A DNA stretch of 6,490 bases, from contig PXQM01000145.1 in the NCBI GenBank assembly GCA_003021325.1, positions 1-6,490 of the forward strand, in the 5' to 3' direction. This document shows, piece after piece, positions 1 through 5,362 of the stretch (position 1 is its first letter; the number at the start of each line of letters is the position of its first letter). The notes beneath the pieces are model-generated. The model saw only the letters and a program-made list of their open reading frames with translations. It had not been told where the DNA came from and did no database searches. This DNA is from Halobacteriales archaeon QH_10_70_21 (lineage in GTDB: Archaea > Halobacteriota > Halobacteria > Halobacteriales > Haloarculaceae). The position numbers and the translations under genes are program-made.

Positions 1-1
1 C

Positions 2-1261
2 ATCGCCGCGGGGAGCCTCGTCGGCCTCGCCGGGTGCACCGACGAGACGGTGTCGGGCGAGTGGCCCAGAGCGGGCTACGACCGACGGAACACGGGCGAT
101 GTGACCGACCGCGACGGGCCGGGGGGGTCGCTCACGACGGCCTGGACCGCGCCGGTGCCGGACGGCTACAACCGCCAGACGCCCGTCGTCGTCGACGGGC
201 GAGTGTACGTCGGCACGGCCGACGATGGCGTCGGCGGCGACGGGACCGTCGGGTTCAGCGTCTTCGACGCCGCGGACGGCGACCGTCTCCGGGACGTGAG
301 GGTTACTACGGGACCGGCAGACGGAGGTTCGAACTGGTTGCTGCCCGACTCCCTCGTCGTCTCGGGCGGGGCAGCGTACCTGGTCGCCTACGACGGCGTC
401 CACAGCTACACGCTCGACGGAGAGGAGCGCTGGCACCGACCCGTCGACGGCCAGCCACAGAGCACGATCCACAACGCCGGCCACTCCGTGGTCGTCGGAG
501 ACACGGTGTTCGCACCGACCGCCAGTACAACGGAGGACACCCCGGCCCCGGAGGGTCTGTTGGCCATCGACGACGCGTCGGGCGAACTCCGGTGGCGGTA
601 CGAGGTTCCGCGGACGGGTCGGTTCGGGTGGACGTACTCGGTCGCATACGCCGAGGGGACGGTCTACCTCTCGATGCTGGAGACCGGCGTCGTCGCGCTG
701 GCGGCCGACAGCGGCGAGGTCGAGTGGCTGAGAGAGGTGCCGGCCGCGGGACCACCGACGGTCGCCGACGACGCGGTGTTCGTCGCGACCGAGCGGGGCG
801 AGGACGACCGCTCGGGAATTCGGGCCTTGGATGCCACGACGGGCGAGGTCGCGTGGCGGCAAGTCGGCGACGGCGAGTGGCTCGGGCGGCGGATAGCTGC
901 TGCCGACGGTCGCATCTACTGCCGGGAGGAACTCGACGTCATCGTCTGTCGGGATGCGGCCACCGGCGACGAGGTGTGGCGCTACGCCGGGGCCGGCTCC
1001 CTCTCCCTCGCTCGCCCGGTTCCGATGGGCGATGCGGTCTACGCCGGTGTCGGCTATTCGGGGGACGACGAGAAGGACGGCATCGTCGCGCTCGACCCGG
1101 CGACCGGCGACCGGGTCGGCGGCGTCGGACTCGAAAAGAACAGCGGTTACCGGGCGAAAATCGCGGCCTCCGAGGAGCGGCTCTTCGTCAGCACTCGTCC
1201 GGATCAAGTCCACGCCGTCGAGGCCTGCACCGTCGACGCTTTCGACCGGTGTCTCCACTGA
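2..1261 (+). CDS. PQQ-type beta-propeller lipoprotein (5' end outside window)
   Basis: The reading frame is open from the first bases, so the true start lies upstream. The visible N-terminus is the end of a signal peptide: a small/hydrophobic stretch ends in the lipobox LAGC, with the cysteine codon at 35-37, followed by an acidic Thr-Asp-Glu tail. The mature protein is therefore probably lipid-anchored outside the membrane. After WPRAGYDRRNTG, typical of haloarchaeal PQQ proteins, come repeated blades with an 'ALD..TGE..W' signature: DDASGELRW (nt about 568-595), ADSGEVEW, DATTGEVAW, DAATGDEVW, and a weaker DPATGDRVGG. Each is followed by a 'P.V.DG.VYV' strand. This is the PQQ/BamB-like propeller fold; 419 codons remain. 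Such proteins may scaffold other envelope proteins or bind a quinone cofactor, and sequence alone does not separate these. The ATG-less GTG at 50 is not the start, because it would remove the lipobox. No substrate can be assigned. Confidence 0.88.
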   Translation: MAAGSLVGLAGCTDETVSGEWPRAGYDRRNTGDVTDRDGPGGSLTTAWTAPVPDGYNRQTPVVVDGRVYVGTADDGVGGDGTVGFSVFDAADGDRLRDVRVTTGPADGGSNWLLPDSLVVSGGAAYLVAYDGVHSYTLDGEERWHRPVDGQPQSTIHNAGHSVVVGDTVFAPTASTTEDTPAPEGLLAIDDASGELRWRYEVPRTGRFGWTYSVAYAEGTVYLSMLETGVVALAADSGEVEWLREVPAAGPPTVADDAVFVATERGEDDRSGIRALDATTGEVAWRQVGDGEWLGRRIAAADGRIYCREELDVIVCRDAATGDEVWRYAGAGSLSLARPVPMGDAVYAGVGYSGDDEKDGIVALDPATGDRVGGVGLEKNSGYRAKIAASEERLFVSTRPDQVHAVEACTVDAFDRCLH

Positions 1262-1347
1262 CCGCAGGAGGTATTCAGATAAGGATCGTCCAGTGAGTCC
1301 GTTTCTGCCGGCTGATCGGCCGGGTCCTGGCGGACTGAAAGGGCGAG

Positions 1348-1397
1348 GCGCTCTCGACGAACCCGGACGACGCAAGCGTCCTGGGAGTCGAGAGTGC
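1348..1397. repeat. Long near-perfect hairpin (inverted repeat), possible structured RNA or repeat element
   Basis: The outer arms GCGCTCTCGAC (1348-1358) and GTCGAGAGTGC (1387-1397) pair at all 11 positions, one of them G-T. After a small internal loop (GAA against A), an inner stem CCCGGACG (1362-1369) pairs with CGTCC (1377-1381) and GGG (1383-1385), with T1382 bulged. The loop is ACGCAAG (1370-1376). That makes 19 base pairs in 50 nt. No T-run follows closely, so a classical terminator is unlikely. The flanking words GACTGAAAGGGCGAG and GGACGACGCAAGC strike me as recurrent in haloarchaeal intergenic DNA, but this is recollection only. Function is unknown. Confidence 0.55.
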
Positions 1398-1457
1398 CGA
1401 GGGCTTTCTGGATTCCTCAATCCGTATCCAAACACTACCGACCGCAGCCGAACAGCA

Positions 1458-1464
1458 TTTATTC
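1458..1464 (+). promoter_or_regulatory. TATA box of nreA
   Basis: TTTATTC is centred about 24 nt before the ATG at 1485, within an AT-rich island in otherwise very GC-rich DNA. That spacing puts the transcription start at or next to the ATG, so the mRNA should be leaderless. No Shine-Dalgarno sequence precedes the ATG, which fits. Confidence 0.65.
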
Positions 1465-1484
1465 GTTCCCGACAAACAATCGAC

Positions 1485-2777
1485 ATGCGGCTCGACGAGT
1501 ACGTCGACGGGCTCGACCGCGACGAGTCCGTCGAGCTGCGGAAGCTCGCCGAGGAGAAGTCCTACGCCATCACCGACCACCTCGAGTCTGTCCGGACCAG
1601 GTTCGACGAGGCGCTCTCGGACGACGCGGTCGTCGGCTCGACGGCGCCCTCCGTCTTCGTCGGCCGGTCGTCGTACCCGGACGTCTCGACGGGGCTGCTC
1701 GCGCCCGTCGGCGACGAGGACGCGGCCGACTCCTACGTGACGAGCGGCGAGTGGTACCGCCGGGGATTCTCCATCGAGGACGTCTTCGCGAAGCGGACCG
1801 GCCTACTGAACTCCACGCGCCGCTCGACGGTCGACGTCGAGGACGTCTGGGACGGCTTCGTCGGCACGCAGCGCGAGGTGGCCATCGCCGACCGGCCGGT
1901 CGACGTCGAGCTGGGGCTCGAGGAGTCGCCGGGGTTCGACCTCGACGGCTCGCTGGAGGACATCGCCGCACCGCGTGGGCCCCGCGCCAGCGCCGAGGCC
2001 GCCCACCTCACGGAGAACCCCCACGTCCCCCGCGCCGTCGAGAAGACGCTCTCGGACGACGACTGGCGCGCCGAGGGCGCCATCACGTACCTCTACCGCC
2101 GCGGCTTCGACGTCTACGAGGTCAACAACGTGCTGTCGGTCGGCGCGCTCGGGCGGGGCGAGAACCGCCGGCTCGTCCCGACGCGGTGGTCCATCACCGC
2201 CGTCGACGACACCGTCGGCCAGTACCTCCGCGGGACCATCCGCAACGCGCCCACCATCGGCGAGACGCTGGTGTGGCACAACAGCTACGTCGGCAACGAC
2301 TACTGGATCGTCGCGGCGCCGGGCGACTGGGAGTTCGAGCTGCTCGAGCTGAAGGCGCCGGGCTCCATCTGGAACCCCGACCCCGACGGCCAGCTGTACA
2401 TGGCCGCCGACCGCGAGGGCTACGAGGGCCGCACGGAGTACGTCGACGAGACCGCCGGCGCCTACTACGCGGCCCGGCTCGGCGTCCTCGAGGAGCTAGC
2501 GGACCGCGGCCGCCAGGCGAAGGTGTTCGTGGTCCGGCACGCCACCAACGAGTACTGGGCGCCGGTCGGCGTCTGGCAGATACGCGAATCCGTGCGGAAC
2601 GCCTTCGACGCCGAGCCCGCCGTCGCGGAGACGTTCCACGACGCCGTCCGGCAGCTGGCCCCGCAGCTGCCCGTCTCGATGGCCGACCTGCGGCGGAAGT
2701 CGACGATGGCCGCCGGCGTCCAGGCCGACCTCTCGGCGTTCGGCGCGGGCGGCACCGGCCGCTCTCGAAGCCGTTAA
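1485..2777 (+). CDS. nreA: DNA repair protein NreA
   Basis: This 430-residue protein is a member of the archaeal Nre family. In Haloferax volcanii, NreA is known to act with UvrABC in repairing mitomycin C damage and to depend on PCNA binding. Family signatures seen here are TAPSVFVGRSSYP (residues 53-65), NPHVPRAVEKTLSDDDWRA from residue 178, then a GFDVY...VLSVGALG block, and LVPTRWSITAVDD (230-242). The C-terminus carries QADLSAFG (413-420), which fits a PCNA-interacting PIP box (Q-x-x-L-x-x-F) with one aromatic instead of the usual two. No N-terminal CxxC zinc cluster is present. The frame stays open far upstream of 1485, but the ATG at 1485 is chosen because it begins the conserved MRLDEY sequence and sits at leaderless spacing from a TATA box. 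A small membrane protein gene follows 25 nt downstream and may be co-transcribed. Confidence 0.95.
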   Translation: MRLDEYVDGLDRDESVELRKLAEEKSYAITDHLESVRTRFDEALSDDAVVGSTAPSVFVGRSSYPDVSTGLLAPVGDEDAADSYVTSGEWYRRGFSIEDVFAKRTGLLNSTRRSTVDVEDVWDGFVGTQREVAIADRPVDVELGLEESPGFDLDGSLEDIAAPRGPRASAEAAHLTENPHVPRAVEKTLSDDDWRAEGAITYLYRRGFDVYEVNNVLSVGALGRGENRRLVPTRWSITAVDDTVGQYLRGTIRNAPTIGETLVWHNSYVGNDYWIVAAPGDWEFELLELKAPGSIWNPDPDGQLYMAADREGYEGRTEYVDETAGAYYAARLGVLEELADRGRQAKVFVVRHATNEYWAPVGVWQIRESVRNAFDAEPAVAETFHDAVRQLAPQLPVSMADLRRKSTMAAGVQADLSAFGAGGTGRSRSR

Positions 2778-2802
2778 GCCGCCGTCGCCGCATCCCCCGG
2801 AC

Positions 2803-2952
2803 GTGCTCCCAGCCTCGACCCACTCGGCGCTTCTCTCCGGGCCGGCGCTGTTCGTCGTGGTGCTGTCGGTCGTCTTCCTCGTCTTCCCCTGTTTCTACCT
2901 CTACAGGGCGCTCTCAGAACAGGGGGTCTTCCGGCGGCTGTTCGGCGGCTGA
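2803..2952 (+). CDS. Small single-pass membrane protein, 49 residues
   Basis: A GTG-started frame of 49 codons begins 25 nt after the nreA stop. It encodes a short polar N-terminus, one hydrophobic helix (about residues 14-34, including LFVVVLSVVFLVFP) and a short basic tail ending FRRLFGG. Support for a real gene comes from third positions that are almost all G or C, the coherent membrane segment flanked by Arg/Lys on the C-terminal side, and the tight spacing after nreA. A poly-T stretch lies about 60 nt downstream. No ATG is available in frame. I do not recognise the family and no function can be assigned. The gene order suggests co-transcription with nreA, which does not prove a role in repair. 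Confidence 0.7.
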   Translation: MLPASTHSALLSGPALFVVVLSVVFLVFPCFYLYRALSEQGVFRRLFGG

Positions 2953-3004
2953 GCGCGGCGACGGAAGCGGTCGAGACCGGCAGTGATACCCGTTTATCCA
3001 CGAA

Positions 3005-3011
3005 ATTTATT
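3005..3011 (+). promoter_or_regulatory. TATA box before the small gene at 3036
   Basis: ATTTATT is centred about 28 nt before the GTG at 3036, inside the most AT-rich stretch of the window (about 2991-3020). The spacing fits a leaderless transcript beginning at the GTG. Confidence 0.55.
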
Positions 3012-3014
3012 CGC

Positions 3015-3020
3015 TTTTTT
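3015..3020 (+). terminator. Poly-T tract, possible terminator of the nreA transcript
   Basis: Six T residues on the plus strand lie 63 nt after the stop of the small gene at 2803-2952. Archaeal termination commonly uses T-rich tracts without a stem-loop. The tract overlaps the promoter of the next gene, so its AT-richness could instead belong to that promoter. Confidence 0.4.
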
Positions 3021-3035
3021 CGGAACTAACGGAGC

Positions 3036-3184
3036 GTGCGACGCGTCGCCCGCCACCTGGTGTTCGTCCTGTTCGCGGTCCCGGCACTGATGACCCGGAC
3101 GAGCGTGTCGTGCTGGGCGACGTGCTCGTCGTCGTCGCGCTCGCGGCGCTGGCCGCCCTCGCGGAACGTCGCCCCCGGGACTGA
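3036..3184 (+). CDS. Small two-helix membrane protein interrupted by a one-base frameshift
   Basis: From GTG 3036 the frame reads RRVARHLVFVLFAVPALM, a basic start then a membrane helix. It then turns into Ser/Arg-rich sequence typical of out-of-frame GC-rich DNA. In the frame one base back, from GAC at 3092, the sequence continues as DPDERVVLGDVLVVVALAAL, an acidic turn followed by a second hydrophobic helix. It ends ERRPRD with TGA at 3182-3184. Restoring one G at 3092 joins these into a 49-residue helix-loop-helix protein. A TATA box at leaderless spacing supports the start. The loss could be a sequencing error, a genuine mutation or, less likely, programmed -1 frameshifting. The family is not recognised. 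The gene runs convergently towards msrA. Confidence 0.55.
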
Positions 3185-3244
3185 GGGACCTCTCGCCGCG
3201 ACCACGGTCGGGGCTGGCCACGGCCACGACCGGCCACGGACCGC

Positions 3245-3843
3245 CTACTGCGGGCCGATCTGCCGGCCCATCGCGTCCGACAGCTCCCCGTCGACGTCGT
3301 CGCTGCGGGCGACTCCCGCAGGTCGGTGTCGTCGTAGCCGAGCTCCTCGAAGACGCTCTCGAGGCCGGGCGTGCCACGGAGGCTGTGCTTCTGGTGGTAG
3401 TCCTCGGCGGGGTAGAACCGACCCAGCTGCTCGACTCTGGTCGCTATCGCCTCGGGGTCGAGCCCGCGCTCCTCGAGGACGGTATCGAGCGTCGTCCGTT
3501 GGGCCGGCGTGGCCGCGAAGACGACGTTCTGGTACTGGGTCTTCCGCACCCGGGTGTTCGGGTCGTGGGACCGGAGGACGTCCACCAGTAGCTCGCGGTA
3601 GGACGTCCGGTCGGGGTCGAAGTCGGCCTGGAAGACCTCGGTGTGGTCGCCCAGCGCGTGGTAGGAGGGGTCGGCGCGCGTGCCGCCGGCGTAGCCGACC
3701 CGGGTCCGGACGACGCCCGCCCGGGCGCCGAACCGGGCGTCCGGCCCCCAGAAACAGCCCAGCGCGAAGGTGGCCGTCTCGGTCTCCGACGGCTCGGGGG
3801 CCGCCCGGTCGTACTCGCGGACGATGCTCGGGGAGAGTTCCAT
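3245..3843 (-). CDS. msrA: Peptide-methionine (S)-S-oxide reductase MsrA, frameshifted near the C-terminus
   Basis: MsrA reduces the S-epimer of methionine sulfoxide in free or protein-bound form, repairing oxidative damage in the cytoplasm. Family motifs are clear: GCFWG at residues 29-33 with catalytic Cys30, GYAGG (50-54), GDHTE (65-69), and AEDYHQKH (146-153). After RESP (residue 179) the frame runs on into Arg/Ser-rich sequence with no stop until 3007. In the frame one base back, the sequence is RSDDVDGELSDAMGRQIGPQ followed by TAG (3245-3247), a sensible acidic end. Restoring one base in the G run at 3307-3309 gives a normal 199-residue protein, so the gene should end at 3245 and not at 3007. 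All catalytic residues lie before the lesion. Cys30 is the only cysteine in the corrected protein. The start at 3843 sits at leaderless distance from a TATA-like box. Confidence 0.92.
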
Positions 3844-3865
3844 ACGCCAGGTTGGGACTCCGGAC

Positions 3866-3872
3866 GAATAGG
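3866..3872 (-). promoter_or_regulatory. TATA-like box of msrA
   Basis: On the minus strand CCTATTC is centred about 26 nt upstream of the msrA ATG (first base 3843), in a 70-nt gap. The distance predicts a leaderless transcript. Confidence 0.5.
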
Positions 3873-3913
3873 TGTCCGGCCGGTGTGCGGGGCGAGCGGC
3901 CGTCGACCCGCGC

Positions 3914-4351
3914 TCAGACCCGCTCGAAGAATGCCTCGACCAGTTCGCCGGTGTCCTCGACGATTGACTGCCACTCGTCGCTGTCCGGCGCGATGCCGAC
4001 CAGCCGGCCGATTTTCATGATGGAGACGTGGTACACACGCTGGAGTCCGGGTTCCTCCTCCCAGACGACGAAGTTACAGGGGAACAGCGCCCCCTGCTTG
4101 AGCGTCTCCTCGAGCGCCCGGTCGGCCATGTTCGGGTTGCAGGCCCCGAGCACGTAGTAGGGGTCCCGGTCCGCATCGACCTTCTCGTTGAGCAACTCCG
4201 ACGGGGAGAACTCCACGGGGACGCCGAAGCCGGTCGCCTCGGCAACCTCGCGGACGTGTTCGACGGCGGCCTCGTGCTCCATCTCGAGGGTCGTCTGCTT
4301 CTCGCCGATGTCCTCCGGGTCGAGTTCCGACGGGTCGAAGGCGAGGCGCAT
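3914..4351 (-). CDS. DUF302 domain protein
   Basis: This 145-residue cytoplasmic protein carries a DUF302 domain over most of its length. The diagnostic core is YYVLGACNPNMADRAL (65-80) and FPCNFVVWEE (90-99), including Cys71 and Cys92. Then come a VYHVSIMKIG strand and the closing amphipathic helix LVEAFFERV. The biochemical role of DUF302 is not established. An in-frame ATG at 4378 would add nine residues, but it falls inside the probable TATA region (4375-4382). The ATG at 4351, giving MRLAFDPSEL, lies 27 nt from that box and is preferred. The gene lies between msrA (70 nt downstream) and a DUF5789 gene (60 nt upstream) on the same strand. Each has its own promoter-like sequence, so they need not form an operon. 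Confidence 0.88.
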   Translation of the reverse strand: MRLAFDPSELDPEDIGEKQTTLEMEHEAAVEHVREVAEATGFGVPVEFSPSELLNEKVDADRDPYYVLGACNPNMADRALEETLKQGALFPCNFVVWEEEPGLQRVYHVSIMKIGRLVGIAPDSDEWQSIVEDTGELVEAFFERV

Positions 4352-4374
4352 GGGTGACGGTGGGACGCACCCGG

Positions 4375-4382
4375 ACAAAAGG
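4375..4382 (-). promoter_or_regulatory. TATA-like box of the DUF302 gene
   Basis: The minus strand reads CCTTTTGT, centred about 27 nt before the ATG at 4351. It is the only AT-rich patch between the two flanking genes, and its spacing decides the start choice at 4351 against 4378. Confidence 0.5.
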
Positions 4383-4411
4383 GTTCCTGCGGCGGCGAGT
4401 CGGTGACCGTG

Positions 4412-4708
4412 CTACTCGTCGGCGGTCGGGACCGGGCCGGTGCCGATGACCTCGCGGACCGCGTCGACGAACGACTGGCGGGTGTCGAAGTAGACCTCGT
4501 CGCTCTCCTCGAGGACCTCCGAGAGCTCGCGGGGGCCGTCGGGCGTCCGGATCGAGGTGTCGCCCTCGCGGCGGACGACCTCGCTCTTCTCGATGGCGTA
4601 GTGGAGCCGGGAGGCCACCCTCGCCAGCGGCGCGCCCTCGACCGACTCGCCATCGCCGAGTTCGACGGCCGGCGCCTCCTCGGACTCCTCGTCGCCGTTA
4701 TCGCTCAT
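4412..4708 (-). CDS. DUF5789 family protein (haloarchaeal)
   Basis: This is a 98-residue acidic protein. After a variable acidic leader (MSDNGDEESEEAP) comes the conserved body: VELGDGESVEGAPLARVASRL with breaks, EKSEVVRREGDTSIRTPDGPR, then EVYFDTRQSFVDAVREVIGTGPVP near the end. I recognise this as the haloarchaeal DUF5789 pattern, from memory. There is no membrane segment, signal peptide or catalytic motif, and the function is unknown. The frame extends upstream to an ATG at 4789. The extension has a non-acidic composition and crosses the AT-rich promoter region, so the ATG at 4708 is chosen. The gene is divergent from the membrane hydrolase gene at 4795, with 86 nt between starts. Confidence 0.82.
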   Translation of the reverse strand: MSDNGDEESEEAPAVELGDGESVEGAPLARVASRLHYAIEKSEVVRREGDTSIRTPDGPRELSEVLEESDEVYFDTRQSFVDAVREVIGTGPVPTADE

Positions 4709-4733
4709 ACGCCGGGGTTCGCGGCGTCCCGTC

Positions 4734-4747
4734 CTAACTGTTACGAA
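4734..4747. promoter_or_regulatory. Shared AT-rich promoter region between divergent genes
   Basis: CTAACTGTTACGAA is the only AT-rich segment of the 86-nt divergent gap. It lies 26-39 nt upstream of the DUF5789 start, which suits a leaderless minus-strand transcript. It lies 48-61 nt upstream of the ATG at 4795, which would leave a short leader on the plus strand. A GGAG at 4782-4785 ends 9 nt before that ATG and could act as its ribosome binding site. Confidence 0.4.
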
Positions 4748-4794
4748 GGCCGTCGCCGTGGCGTTCATGGTCGTCGGCGACGGAGCCACCGGTC

Positions 4795-5271
4795 ATGTAC
4801 TGGCGCGGCCATGTCGGCGCGGCGCTGCTGGCGGTCGCCCCCCTCGGTACGGGGCTGTCGGCGGCCGGCGAGCCACTGCTGGCGGCGTTCGGCACCGCCG
4901 TTGCCGTCGCCGTCGCGACGCTGCCTGACGCCGACGAGCGCCTCCCGCTGACCCACCGCGGCGCGACCCACACCGTCTGGTTCGTGGCCGGGGGCTCGGC
5001 GCTTTCGGCCGTCGCGGGTGGCGCCGCCGGGGTCGCCGTCGGGCGCCCGCTCGCGGTCGCCGCCGTCATCGGGCTCGCGGCGGCGCTGTCGCTCGCATCG
5101 CACCTCCTGGCCGACAGCGTGACGCCGATGGGCGTCCGGCCGTTCGTCCCGCTGTCGCCGTGGCACCACTCCTTCGACGTCACGCCGGCGCGGAACCCCC
5201 GTGCGAACCGGGTGCTGCTCGCGGTCGGCGTCGTCGCCACCGTGGCCGCGCAGGCGCTCGTCGCCGCATAG
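4795..5271 (+). CDS. Membrane-bound metal-dependent hydrolase, DUF457/YdjM-like
   Basis: This 158-residue integral membrane protein has about five hydrophobic segments (roughly 7-20, 27-43, 60-80, 85-101 and 137-157). Potential metal ligands sit at helix ends in the family pattern: His6 in RGHVG, LPDAD (43-47), THRGATHT (53-60), and SHLLADSVTPMGVRPF (102-117), followed by PLSPWHH. This is the signature of the YdjM/DUF457 group, annotated as inner-membrane metal-dependent hydrolases. Some bacterial members (YdjM) are SOS-controlled, but the natural substrate is unknown. The protein is slightly short for the family but both ends look complete. The ATG at 4795 begins the conserved MYWRGH and is preceded by a GGAG at 9 nt. 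The gene stands alone on its strand, divergent from the DUF5789 gene. Confidence 0.85.
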   Translation: MYWRGHVGAALLAVAPLGTGLSAAGEPLLAAFGTAVAVAVATLPDADERLPLTHRGATHTVWFVAGGSALSAVAGGAAGVAVGRPLAVAAVIGLAAALSLASHLLADSVTPMGVRPFVPLSPWHHSFDVTPARNPRANRVLLAVGVVATVAAQALVAA

Positions 5272-5332
5272 CACGAGGACCGGCCGATTCGCATGAGGGC
5301 GGCACGACTCGCGTCCGGATTTCGGCAGAGGG

Positions 5333-5339
5333 CATAAAC
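5333..5339 (+). promoter_or_regulatory. TATA box of the receiver-PAS gene
   Basis: CATAAAC is centred 27 nt before the ATG at 5363, preceded by a purine-rich GCAGAGGG that could serve as the TFB recognition element. A leaderless transcript is predicted. The promoter looks intact although the gene behind it is broken. Confidence 0.6.
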
Positions 5340-5362
5340 CCAGGGATTACAAAGCCCCGGAT

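Larger units (their letters stand above)
1262..1484. other. Intergenic region between lipoprotein gene and nreA
   Basis: There are 223 bases without a convincing gene. The minus-strand frame crossing it (up to 1580) overlaps the start of nreA and resembles no family I know. The region holds a 50-nt hairpin (1348-1397), an AT-richer stretch and a TATA box just before nreA. No T-run suggesting a terminator for the lipoprotein gene is visible. Confidence 0.7.

Noticed and set aside
34..1296. 420-codon plus-strand frame overlapping the lipoprotein gene
   Set aside because: It is Arg/Gly/Pro-rich out-of-frame translation of GC-rich DNA. The overlapping frame has clear propeller repeats and a lipobox.
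954..1484. 177-residue N-terminal extension of NreA
   Set aside because: The frame is open by chance across the end of the lipoprotein gene and the intergenic hairpin. NreA homology, the TATA box and the absence of an overlap-compatible start all favour 1485.
1803..2279. Minus-strand frames opposite nreA (for example 158 residues, Val/Asp/Gly-rich)
   Set aside because: They are complementary-strand shadows of a strongly conserved gene, with no motif, promoter or domain of their own.
3206..3231. Imperfect inverted repeat GGTCGGGGC / GGCCACGACC between convergent genes as a terminator
   Set aside because: There is a mismatch in the stem, no T-run on either strand, and overlapping GGCCACG repeats that make chance pairing likely in this composition.
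3007..3244. C-terminal extension of MsrA to 278 residues
   Set aside because: The composition turns to Arg/Ser/Gly after residue 179. The frame one base back gives a natural MsrA end at 3245.
3036..4157. 373-codon plus-strand frame antisense to msrA and the DUF302 gene
   Set aside because: Only its first 19 codons look real. The rest is low-complexity Arg/Pro/Ser sequence opposite conserved genes.
4403..4951. 182-codon plus-strand frame across the DUF5789 gene and hydrolase start
   Set aside because: It is antisense to the DUF5789 gene and out of frame with the hydrolase; it shows no recognisable domain.
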